From NCBI RefSeq assembly GCF_000237925.1, contig NC_031502.1:5305296-5369295 (forward strand): a DNA stretch of 64,000 nucleotides. Reading direction: 5' to 3'. Of this stretch, positions 38,470-49,936 are shown piece by piece (position 1 is the first letter of the stretch; the number at the start of each line of letters is the position of its first letter). Origin of the DNA: Schistosoma mansoni (lineage: Eukaryota > Platyhelminthes > Trematoda > Strigeidida > Schistosomatidae). Made by a program: the position numbers and the translations under genes. The notes beneath the pieces are model-generated. The model did not search any database. It had not been told where the DNA came from and saw nothing but the letters and a program-made list of their open reading frames with translations.

Positions 38470-41400
38470 AATCAAACAGATAGAAAAGGGGTAGATCAAC
38501 TCTCCAGTAATAACAATCATCAATATGACTCAGCAACTGACGTATTGTTACGAATGAGAGAGATAATCGGTCAAAGAACTTTCAACGATGTCTTATTCAG
38601 ACAATTTTTCATGTCTGATATTCCTGAACAGGTACAGGTAGTGATCGTCTCATTTTAAAACAACACCATAGACTAGGTGGATGCATCTGCCGACCGTATA
38701 CTAGAGACCATCAAAACTCCTCACACCGAGGTTTATTCAGTCAAACAAAATCCTCGGAAGACACGAAATGACGTTACGGAACTCTGTCATATTCTGACAC
38801 GTTACCTTCGTATTCGTCATGACCGTAAACAATCACAGACCTATCGAAGGAGCTATTCACGAAAGCGATCAGTCTCTAGACCACCAGAGACAGATAATCC
38901 CAACTGGTGCTGATATCATAACCAGTACGAAAAGTCTTCTAGAAATTGCAGAAAACCCTTCAATTTTCCGAACTCAAAACCGATCGACACGAAAACATTC
39001 CGGGACACTTCCCAGCCTACACGCGTTAATGGCATCTTAACCGGTGAACATAGTTGTCTGTTATACGTCACAGATGTGATCACGAAAGTTCGCTGCCTCG
39101 TCGATACTGGCGCAGAAGTTAGTGTTCTTCCAGTGAATTTTAACGATCGGCTGCATGACCCGGTTTTAAACTTACAGGCAGCAAAAGGAAAACCTATCTC
39201 CACATATGGGAAAAGGTTCGTCTGTCTTAACGTGGGTTTCCACAAACCCATCCACTGGATCTGTAGAATTATGGTCTACTTCGTTATTAGTCCTGCTCCA
39301 TCGACAGACCTTATTCCAAGAATGAAGATTTGTAATGGTATGACTACCTAAAATATAAGATCTTACGTGGAAGTCACATCGTTTTCTACATTGACTTGTC
39401 CTTTCGCGATCATCACCAATATATGATGGCGAACACATTTAGGCTGGAGATAGAACAATACATTTAATGTGAATAAAAGAGATAAGTTGCAGAGGAATGA
39501 CTACGCCTGCAAGGCTCAGCCATGTCATCCGATTTATTGAATTAATGTTCCCGTGTTCTCCATTGTTAACCTTCTCTTTGTGTCAATTGTTGAATATAAG
39601 TCTTTTCAGTAATTATATGCTCAGCTTCAAAGGTCGTATGGTTAGGGTTCAATGCCACTACAGATCTTCATTGTTGCAGATGTTTCTATGCCAGTGATTG
39701 GCATAGACCTTCTACAACACCACAATCTACTCATCGATACGCGCAAACGGAGGCTAGTAGACGAAAGCACTAATTTGTCTGTTTGCGTAGCTTCTTTTTC
39801 CGGTTCCAGACTGTCTCCAGTCACAGTTAGGCACACGATAGACCTATTCTATCAACCACTACTCGATAAGTACTCGGGCATATACCAACCGCAAACGAAA
39901 TTGTCGTGTAACCTGCAGTGTTACACATCACATCACGACCACAGGACCACCTGTATTCTCGGAAGCACGCGGACTGACCTTCGAAAAGCTGAGGTTGGCC
40001 AAAAGAGAATTTGACCATATGATATAAAACTGTCGTTTCGAAAATCGACTTGGTTAATGCATGTGCCCAAATCCTCATGGCTACTGAAGATATTTCGAAA
40101 ACCGCTATCATCACTCCTTTCCGTCACTACGAATTTCTGTGTATGCGTTTCGGTTTAAGAAATGCTGCCTGGAATTTCTAAAGGTTCATCGACGACATAT
40201 ATCGAGGCATCAAATTCGTACATGCATATGTTGATGACTGCTTGATTGGAAGTTCGGACAGAGAATCTCATCTCCAGCATCTGAACCTTGTCTTTGAACG
40301 AATACAAAAGCACGGTATTACCTAAAACATTCAGAAATGTCAAGTTGGAACTGACTCCCGAGATTTTCTCAGGCACACTCTTGATGCGCAATGCATTTCA
40401 CCTTTGAGAAGCAAAGTGGCGGCCACTACGGACTACACAGAACCGACCAACATTCAGCAATTGCTCATATTTAACGGCCTTGTAAGTTTCTATTGACGGT
40501 CCAAACCGAAATGCGCTTCCCTAGTGAAACCGCTAACCAATCAACCTCGTGGAAATGCGAAATCTGTCAATCTGGACGACACTGCGCGAAAAGCATTCTC
40601 CACAGTTAAGGAACGCATCGCGAATGCAACTATGCTGGCACACCAGGACACTCAAGCACACATCAGTATCTCAGTAGACGCATCTGACTCAGCAATCGGA
40701 GGAGTCTTACAACAATGCGTTAACCACTCTTGGCAACCTTTAGGACTTTTCTCGAGTTGGTTGCTGGACATCGAATCGAGGTATCGCAATTCCAGTAGGG
40801 AACTCCTAGTTATGTATTGAGTTGTACGGCGATTTCAACACTCTATCGAAGGTCGAGAATTCACCCTATTTAGTGATCATAAACCTCTTACTTTCACTGT
40901 AAGGTCGACTTGAAACAAGTACTGACCTCTAGAGTCCCGACAACTGGACCACATTTATCAGTTTACTTCAGGTATACAACACATTTCTGGAGCAAATAGC
41001 GTAATTACAAGCAACTTGTCTCGTATAACTTCCATGAACAGTTTTCAAGAATACGATCTTCAGATAATTAAAATAACTCATAATGTCATTGAATAAGGAA
41101 GAAAGAATCCAACGAAGAAAATGCAGATATTCCTAGCCTCCTGTAGACATATATTTTCCATATAACTATATAAGGATGTTCAGCCTAAGTAAATGATTTG
41201 GTCGAAAAAAAAAATTTTCTTCGCTGAATTCTTTTTGTCAGATGAGACCTTCATTGAGCGGTTAATGCCGAACTTTGGTTGCTCTTCAACCTTCACTACA
41301 GACCGTGGACACGTGTTCGAATCTTGAATTTATGATTGTCTGACTACACTATTAGGAATCACGCGCTTCCGAACGACCGCGTACCACCCATAAGCAAACG

Positions 41401-42314
41401 GTTTGGCAGAACGCTTTATCTACAACTAAAGGCTTCACTTTCAACTGTAAACGATTAGCAGTGGACCGACGCTCTTTTTTCGTCAAGTTAGGTATTTGCA
41501 TTGCAGTGAAAGCCGATATTGGATACAATGCAGCTCAACATATTTATGGAACAACACTTTGACTTCCAGGAGAACTCGCGGATCTTTCATCTTCTTCAGT
41601 GAATATTGATCTAAACCTCAACACGAGCAGGTTTACAAACACAATGCTTTTAGTTAAACCTATTTCTTTTCGACCGCAATCAACTGATGTTTTCGTTCAA
41701 CCTAGCTTTAAAAGATGAGTAAGGTTTCCCAAACACCTAGGCGATTGCTGCACGTAAGACACTAAATGAGATCTTGTTCCATCTTGATTTTTTTGTATTA
41801 TGTTAAAGATACCCAACTTTAATATGCTTATATGTATAGATTTATTCGAAAGTTGGAAACGAAATAGTTTTCGTTTGGTCATATGTTCCCTTATGTTTGT
41901 GTATTTTTATTTTTTCAGAGACAAAAACATTCTTTTATAATCGCTCTTACGCCATTGCAGGTTTACGAAACGCATGTGTATGAATTTATTTTCCTTTTTT
42001 TCTCCCGTTCTATATCTATTCGCACGTACGAGTATAATTTCACATACACTTAAATATCTTCTTTTCTTTTCCAGGGCAGCTGTAAAAGATGAGAAAGAAA
42101 CGACGAAGTTTCCAATGAATCGATATTTTGATTGTACATGTTTCTTCATTACTACGTTGTGCCACATGGCCTCTTATGATAAGGAGAGGCGAACAGACGA
42201 GGCTAAACATACCAATCTATCGGAAGAGTGTTTACCAACGAAAAACTCGTTGGGTTTAAACACCCGGCTAGCCACGTCTTAGGGTCACCACTCCCCCACT
42301 TGGGAGGAGTGATC

Positions 42315-42650
42315 TGTAGCGGTAAATAAATCCCCAAAGTCAGTAGCTCTGTAAGTCTCCGACATTTGATGATGACCATATTAGTTTTAATTGATCCACC
42401 TAGCTTAAGACGCTCGGTCACGCCTTCGCACCAGATCACGAGTGAGAACGCTGTGCTTAACTTTCCCTGAAATCATTAGCCAGTTTAGATCAGTTTATTC
42501 TCGATATGTTGATAACCTTTCAAACACATCTTCGAACTTCTTGGCTTCTGACTTTCGATTTCACTGGGTGGACACGTTTCAATTATAGTTGTTTTCAGTT
42601 CAAGCGTTGTCAAACCCCGAATACTTGCGGCGTCTTCATGATTATATTAA
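42315..42650 (+). repeat. Right LTR of gypsy copy B
   Basis: Begins TGTAGCGG straight after the polypurine tract and a short hairpin (CACTCC / GGAGTG at 42,285-42,310). The core is identical to the left LTR for about 250 bp, then the similarity drops to roughly 75%. The 3' limit is uncertain. Confidence 0.7.
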
Positions 42651-44569
42651 TTTTCTCTTTTTCTAAGTTCGTTCACACAATATTTAATTGTTTGGTATCT
42701 CTGTTCTCCCTCTTCATTTCAATCTAGTTTCTATTTGTTCATAGTGTTGTGAATAATGGTGAGTTTTTGAGAATTGTACATCTTTCTAACCTTATTTAAT
42801 TTAGTCTGAGATAGGTTCAGGAATGTGTTATTAATATTATCTATTGGGCTAAAATATGAACTGCATTGTCATATCACTGCAACGAAATTCGGAAATGGAT
42901 CGTTGTTTTGTGGAAATTAAACTCACTGAATAAGATAATTAAGAGGGATTGCTTCTATTATAATCACTACATCATTCGTAAGGCAGGACTGACGTAATTA
43001 TGAGCTTAAAAATAAATATGTTGACGTTCGTTCACATATATTCAGTGGTCTGAAGGTTATTAGTCAATAAAGTTAGACTAATAATAACAATTCGCTTTTT
43101 CTTATCAGTCACAAAGAAATTGTTTATTAGACTTAAACGGTCGGGTATTGAATATACTATTTTAGATCACTGTCGTCAGTCGACCTTGGCGTGGTTTTCA
43201 ACAAGGCTCGTAATTGATGTTTTCCATGTGTTTATTTAGTCACCTAATAAATTTCATCGTTTTTTTTTCCAAATCACTGAAGTAGCTTAATAAAAAGACA
43301 CTTTTGAGGTTACTTCTTAGCAATGGACGTGAAACTCTCACTCTAACGTCCAAGCCCATGTTATGTTTAGACTTTCTGGTGCAGGTCAGTCTCTCACATG
43401 CTAAGATGTAAGAAGGATTATTTAAGCCTAAGGATTGTGTTGATCCCTACATCAATCGTCCGAATCACGCGTGCGTTCCGAATAAGCGATTTCGTACGTG
43501 TTAACAGATGACTATGATTTTGTATTTTTATTGCGTCAAAAAGATACTTGGTCTACTTTAACTTTCATTATTTTGGTTAGGGTTTTGTAATTCTGTTTTG
43601 ATCTGCTGTACGGTACGTTTTCATGCTGATTATCTTGCTAGTGGTTATTTTGTGTATTACGTCGACTTTTCCCTTTTAAATCCCCCTAAAATGGTCGGCT
43701 CAACTCATAAATGTTGGCATTGAAACAGGTTTTTCTCTGTAGATAGAGGGATGCAATGTGATGAGCGCAAAAACTGGTCATGCAAGGTTTTCACCAGTTT
43801 CAATCCCACTGTATACGATATATGCGTGAAACCTAACTCCCACTGTCTCTATATGTTTTGCTGTTCGACCTAGACACTACAGATTCAAAAGGGAATTAAC
43901 ATTTGGCGTTGACCATCAATAAGGTTGATAATAGTTTGACTAGTAACATGGGTACTGACAGCGAAGAGTGTCTGTTTAATGAGTGCTGTTGCGGGATGAC
44001 CTAAACACCCGACTACGAAACATGTAAGAAAGAAATCGTTTCCAAACGAATAAAAAGTGAAATACTACTGGATATTGTTGGTTGCGATTTCAAAGAAGTA
44101 CCTTAGGACCCAGATAAAACTGCCGCCATATTAAGTAGTCCCGATGTAACTGTTCTGACTTATGGAAACTGAACAAGAAAACAGCCATATAAAACACCTG
44201 TTTCGTTGATAAGTCTTTGGCAGACTCACACGCTGAGTCACAGAATACTCTACCATATCTCAAAGTAAGTCTGAACAGCATGATTGGAAAAAATTCGATC
44301 TCACTGCATATTATTTGGAGTAGTTTGCCCGAGTCAAACGGCTCGGTTCCATAAACATCTAAATAAAAGCTCCCAGGCAGGAAACGGCAGCGCGATAGGA
44401 AGCCGTAAACTCGACTTTCAAAGAAGTCGATTCCGTTCATCGTTTAATTTGGAATATAAAGGAGTCAAAAGTAAATGACTACTAAAAGGCGTGCACACGA
44501 CCTTAAGTTAGTCGATTCTGCCATCAGTAAAGTACTACTAAAAGAAGTTTTAAGCAGTACATATTACTA
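42651..44569. other. Intergenic sequence, unassigned
   Basis: No exon recognised. The stretch from about 43,320 to 44,480 has higher GC and may be the 5' part of the CR1-like LINE that follows, but no protein motif was recognised. A minus-strand open frame at 44,440-44,090 (116 codons) has no recognisable features. Confidence 0.4.
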
Positions 44570-46440
44570 AAGTAATAAGACTCAGTAGGTGGGTCGGGTT
44601 CGAGACCCAATCAAAAAGGTTCTTGAAGTAGCACTTGGAATTTTGAAGTTAACGGATGTTGTACTAAATAACATTCAAAACTCGTGGTCCGAATATTCGT
44701 ATCCAACCAGATTAGTCACTTAAGGATCGAATTAAGTGGTGGAGCGCCCTTATTGAGTTAAAAACGTGGAAGTGGAATGACGAAACAAACTGTAAGATTA
44801 AAGGTTTTCGGGTCGTCAAGTTTTGAAAGAAAATGCTCCCGAGATCTTCATAAATAGAGTGACTGATCCTAAAAATACCTTAAATGCGTGCTACACAAGT
44901 CCTCATAGTCTTAGAAATAAAACATCCGAGGTCATTTTGATGGTGGGTTAATTAAGTGTCGATATAATTCTTTTCAAAGGAATGTGGCTCATGTTGGATC
45001 TAAAATGTACCCCGGCTACTGCAGGATGCATCTGTATTAGAAGTGTTGTTTATAGGCCGCATAGGGGCAGGCATAGTATTATATGTTTGAAATCACTACC
45101 GTGTAGGGAAACCCGTAAACTGCTAAGGCGTAGGAAGTTCTTCTGGGACTTTTACTTGTCAACAGGCCACGAGTCATTTAAGTGTAAATACAGAAAAATC
45201 CGGAATATATGTTAAAAGATAACTAGATGCCGCACCACTTACGAAATATAGTTGGCATACCGTAGCCGGATCTGCCCCAAACGATTGTTTTCGTACATTA
45301 GACGGAGAACAAATCGCAGTGATGTTATTTCTCCATTGTCGTTGCACGAAAATTCAAATATGCTAGCTGAATAAAGTTTAGCCAAAGCTGAAACTTTATC
45401 AAACGATCTCGAAGAAGCCTATTTCATGGGTATTGTTAACAATACTTTACATAACCAAACCACTGAAATACCAGCTATGGGACCTGTATAAATGACTGAG
45501 GAAGCTGTCCTTCAATTGATCACTAACCTCAGACTTTGCAAAACTCCGGATCTTGGTTCGTTACATCCATGATTGTTATCAAATCCAGAGGACATTATTT
45601 CAGGACCGCTCACGATGCTGTTCAAGATATCCGTTTTCCACGATCGAATCCCTAGAGACTGGATAACCTGTAGTTAGTCCTATGAGTAAATATGAAAGGA
45701 GACAGATCACGTCTAACTACCGACTTGACATTTTAACCAGTATAGTAATTAGGGTACTTTAAAAAGATAATTCGGGCTAGGTAACTAGATTATACAGAAT
45801 CATTCAATTTGTTAACTGCTGAACAACATGGTTTCGGAATAAGTATTCGTGCTTGACCAACTTGGTAATTGCGGTAAAGGATTAGACTGCAGTTCAAAAT
45901 AACTTTTTCTGTGGATGTGTTATTCGTAGATTTTGGCAAAGTATTTGGTAATATTTCATACTTCGGGCCTATGCAGAATATTCCAAGCTTTGGGATAACA
46001 AGTGCCGTACACGAACGGATGGGAAACTTCCTCTGTGGTCAACTACAGAGAATACGGGTAAATGAGGCACTATATAAATGGGAGCCTGTCAAAAGTGGTA
46101 TGCCTAAGAAACCATCTTGAGTTTTCCATTTTCTTCTCTACGTCAGTGAATTACCGCGACTGCTTAAGTCATTGACATTATTGTTATTGGCATTCGGTAT
46201 CTTTTATAATGTTTTATGTTAGTATGTCTTAGATTTTTGCTCCTTTCAGAACTAATCATCTCCAAGGTCAGAGCAAGAAGGTTGGAAAACCTCGATCTCA
46301 TAAACTCAGTGAGGTTCCGTTTTTGTCATCGAGTAGTTAATGACTGGGACACCTTACTCGAACAAGTGGTATCAGCACCATCAGAGAACATTTTCGAGGA
46401 GAAGCTGAATCTTCTTTAGAAAGCAAGCTTCAAGGATTAA
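44570..46440 (+). mobile_element. CR1-like LINE, decayed endonuclease and reverse transcriptase
   Basis: Plus-strand pieces of a CR1-type ORF2. The endonuclease start is CYTSPHSLRNKTSEVILM near 44,891 and GCICIRSVVYRPHRG near 45,025. The palm-upstream block EEAVLQLITNLRLCKTPDLG lies near 45,500, followed by a QHGF-like block near 45,825 and a DVLFVDFGKVF block (the FADD-upstream LDFxKAFD motif) at 45,914. A GMPKKPS block near 46,100 stands where GVPQGS is expected. The C-terminal RFCHRVVNDWDTLLEQVVSA ends at the stop at 46,417. Many stops and shifts, and the region between 46,140 and 46,230 is largely deleted. Inactive. Confidence 0.7.
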
Positions 46441-47382
46441 CACAGGTCTACGGACATACTATCCTTATAACTGAAGACTGGATCGACTTAATTCGTTCTA
46501 CAATTTGCTCGTAAATATTTGTCGACATTTGTAGTATATTCTTCAGAATCAGACAGCCATCATGTGGAGCCGGTAAGTTAGTAGTGCCGGTTTTTTTATT
46601 TCTGGCCTTAAAATCTACTCTTGATTTCTAGTTATTTTCGTATAGATAATGACATAGGCTATTGTGTACTTGAAGGCGATTTTTCATACTAATTACATAT
46701 TTATACGTAACCCACATATCTCTCACCACCTGTCAACGTTCTTGGGTTCAGCCTATTATAATGCCACTTATTTAATCTTTAGTGTTGTATCGGGTCTGCA
46801 ATCCTACTCTGAAAAAAATTAATTTTATTTTGGAAAACTGAAGATTACTCAACGGGGAAAAATTGGAGTGGTATCTTATCATAATTTGTTTATAAAAGTC
46901 AGGTATTGAAAAACACTGCGTAATAATCCAGTAAACGATGAACAGTCTTCGGTATAGGTAATTACCTACTTGATAGGTAGTATAAACAAAATATTATGAG
47001 GCTGTAATAATCGCTAATTAATAGTTGTTAAAATATCTGGAAAGGATAATAAAAAGTAGATTCGGTAAAATAAGAAAGGTTAAAACCGTTGTAGAATAAG
47101 GGGTTGGGCATAGTGGTTTTGTATATTGAGCTTAGGTTTGAATTGATGAACAGCTAGAGACTCTGCTGTTTATTATTTTTCTGTTTATTTTCCTTCGAAA
47201 CAGGTTCTCCATCCTGAATGGATGATTTTGAAGGAGGTCTCTGCTACAGCTAGTTGGCCAGAATGAACTAGTTGAGCTTTTACTGACTTCTGTATTCTGT
47301 AATGTTCAGAAATGCTCTCTGTTAGAGTCTGCTCTGTGTGGTTGATATCATTCGTCAGTTCACCTGCTCATGTGGGGGTTTA
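46441..47382. other. Intergenic sequence
   Basis: About 0.9 kb with no recognised gene or repeat. Confidence 0.5.
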
Positions 47383-47840
47383 TTATTTATTTATTTATTT
47401 AACTTATTATTTGAACACATAAATACAAAAATACAAAGGGGCACCGAATACAGGTGCAGCACATAAGTCACTTGATTTGTGTGTGAATTGTGATACTGCC
47501 CAGGTGCTGAGACTGAAGCAGGTGGTTTTATTAGGGGGGGGCACGCCCGGAGCCTTCGACATAAAGGTCTGATCCACAAGACAGTGGAGCGATGTCAAGA
47601 GATATAGTCCCATGGTAGTCGGCGACCAACGATTGATTCATACAACATTTGTTTCTTCAGGATACTGGAGCCCATGTGCACCATTGGTTTGGAATCAGGG
47701 TTTTTCAACTCCCCTAGGTGGATCCTCTGTGTCCACTATCCTATTCAGAGCGCTGTGTGCACGTGGCCATGTGAGAGCATTTCGAGAGGGAGAGCTGACT
47801 CTCCCCATCTTAGGCCATACCAGGACATTTGGGGACCACG
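47383..47840 (-). mobile_element. (TAAA)n-tailed interspersed repeat, copy 2
   Basis: Same unit as 22,388-22,940 in the same orientation, with its (TTTA)n block at the left. It lacks about 100 bp of the middle present in copy 1. Confidence 0.65.
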
Positions 47841-47844
47841 AATG

Positions 47845-48070
47845 TCATTAAAATTTGGTTGCGCAATATTACAAATTGGTTGAATTCCATGCCAACTCAG
47901 TGATCTAAATATTAAGAGCTCACTACAAGACGCGTGGGTCCTGGGTCCTGTACTTAGTAAAGTGGTGGACACACACTGCTGGAGATTCCACACTAGGTCA
48001 AAACAGTTATCCAGTGCTTTCTGGCCTTCAGCGGTTACATAATTAAGGTCAATCCCCAATGTAAACTATT
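47845..48070 (+). mobile_element. Hammerhead-type short repeat, decayed
   Basis: Matches the repeat at 6,610-6,980, including sequence upstream of the A box. A-box-like CCAACTCAGTGATC lies near 47,892. The hammerhead region (about 47,975-48,020) keeps both stem I strands (CACTG and CAGTG) but the first core box is altered, GAAA reads AAAA, and stem II has lost pairing. It follows directly after (TAAA)n repeat copy 2. Confidence 0.6.
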
Positions 48071-48639
48071 GCACTCAGAGCTAATTAGCCTTATCCAATC
48101 GAATACTAAAATCCAATTCAGTGCCATCATATGTTTGTTTGTGGCTTTTAGTATCACCATCTTGATGAGAATACACATTAACCTTATAAAAATGTAAGGA
48201 AGTTCAGTTGACTTTCTACACTAAAAATACCTAGACTAATTTTCTGTGTCATATAGTTGTCTGTTATCGAGCCATTGGATTAAGAGCTGAATACGTAAGC
48301 TTGGTGAATCACATAGATGTTATGGAACACCATAGTCACACATCTACTACGACACTAGTTTATAACATAACTTACAGGGTATATGTTTAATTTATCTGAG
48401 AAAATGGTACTTTAAATGTCGTGACATATTACTTTGGTTTAACTTACATCAAGCTAAGTTTGAATTTTAACCTAACAGCATGTGTTAACCCACTTTACAT
48501 TGTATAGAAGAAAACTTCGTTGTTACATGAACCAGTCACTTTTCATCTAAGTCTTCATTCTATAAACATTTTAGACAAGCCAATGAAAAGTTTTATAACG
48601 GCAATATTGTGCAGGATCTTTTTGAGCCTAACCACACAT

Positions 48640-49170
48640 ACTTTATTTATTTATTTATCTAAACACATAAATATTGGTACAAGGAGGCACCAGATACATA
48701 TGCGCCGCACAAATCTCATTCGATTTGCGTGAGGGCTGTGATACTGCTTAGGTGCCCAAACTGAAGCAGGTGGTTTTCTTAGGGGCCCACACCTGGAGCC
48801 TTTGACCTAAAGGTCTAACCCACAAGGCAGTGGAGCATCGTGAGGAAATGCAGTCCCATGGTAGCTGGTGACCAACGATTGGTTCATACGCTATTTTTTC
48901 CCTCAGGATACTGGAGCTCATGTGCACCATTGGTTTGGAATCAGGGTTTTCCAACTCCCCTAGGTGGAAACTCCACATCCATCAACCCGGTTAAAGCGCT
49001 GGATATTCGCTCTTCGTCCTCTCAATTTCGTAAACAACAGTAGTGCCACAAGAAGGTAGTGAGTAGGACTTCCTTGGCAGAGGCTATATACGAGTGGCCA
49101 TATGAGAGCATTTCGAGAGGGAGAGAGAACTCTCCCCACTCTCGGCCGTACCAGGGCATTTGGGGGCTTA
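48640..49170 (-). mobile_element. (TAAA)n-tailed interspersed repeat, copy 3
   Basis: Full-length-looking copy close in sequence to copy 1, again with the (TTTA)n block at the left. It ends about 640 bp before the first recognised exon of the SLC17-like transporter. Confidence 0.65.
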
Positions 49171-49809
49171 TGGTGTACTAAATTTTTTACACCTATATTC
49201 TATTGATGATAGCGTAATCAATGCCTCGGGACTAGTTTTAAATATCTTCAAGAAGTAAAAGGTGCTATTCTTCACATTACAACGACACAAACTTTTCACT
49301 CATCTATTTCCAGTCTGTTTTAATGTATTTGGCTAATAATATAAAATCCTATAGAAAATTAAACAACACTGTTGGAAGGAGAATATTTTCTATTCTCCGT
49401 TCATGTTATTAAAAATTTTCACGTTTGCTTTGCATTGTATGGACAACTTAGCCTACTGCACATTTTTGCCGTGCTCTATGTTAATTATGACTGACTACGA
49501 CCTGGCTGTGTCTGAACAGTTTTATCGTATTTTTTCAATGAAGAAATAATGATCCTTATCACCTTTAATTAATTCTCAACATATTAATAATTTTTGGATC
49601 TGCTTTTAAAAATTTCACCTTCATTAGGCATGGCAGTAATCACTATTTTTTATTTAAGTCACTATCAAGTCGACTCAAAGGTTGAACTATTTTTACTGCT
49701 CGATTATTGCTAAATTTAGTTTCTAATTTGTGGTGACCTGAATATCTTATATTTAGAAAAGCTCCAAAGTGTTTTTTTATTAATTATCCTACTTACTTTC
49801 TCTTACCAG
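49171..49809. other. Upstream flank of first recognised SLC17-like exon
   Basis: The N-terminal exon of the transporter must lie at or upstream of this interval, because the exon at 49,810 starts in mid-codon. No convincing start exon was identified. Confidence 0.4.
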
Positions 49810-49936
49810 AGCCGAAAGGCATAAATGGATGAGCCTTCTGTTTATTGGTGCGGTTGGCCTCTATGCTTCTAGGGCAGTAATGCCGATTACTTCCGTTGCT
49901 ATTGCCTCAGAATTGAATTGGAATCGTAAGGAAATG
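49810..49936 (+). CDS. SLC17A9: SLC17A9-like exon: TM1
   Basis: The acceptor TCTTACCAG ends at 49,809 and the donor GTAAGT starts at 49,937. The first base completes a split codon, so an upstream coding exon with phase 2 is required. It encodes AERHKWMSLLFIGAVGLYAS with the TM1 arginine and MPITSVAIASELNWNRKEM. Confidence 0.88.

Larger units (their letters stand above)
37101..42650 (+). mobile_element. Ty3/gypsy LTR retrotransposon fossil, copy B, flanked by LTRs
   Basis: A dead gypsy element bounded by direct repeats that both begin TGTAGC. The left LTR is 37,101 to about 37,435 and the right LTR is 42,315 to about 42,650. A polypurine tract (GGGAGGAGTGA) lies just before the right LTR, as expected for this class. 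Inside are Gag-like, protease, RT, RNase H and integrase blocks (integrase near 41,230-41,480). It is broken in many places and has lost sequence between RNase H and integrase. A foreign solo LTR sits at 38,126-38,469. From 38,477 to 41,056 it is collinear with copy A at 309-2,888. About 5.5 kb in all; clearly inactive. Confidence 0.85.

Noticed and set aside
44575-44625. GGGTTCGAGACCC as the T-arm or B box of a tRNA gene
   Set aside because: No D-arm, anticodon arm or acceptor stem could be folded around it. No complete tRNA gene was seen in the window.
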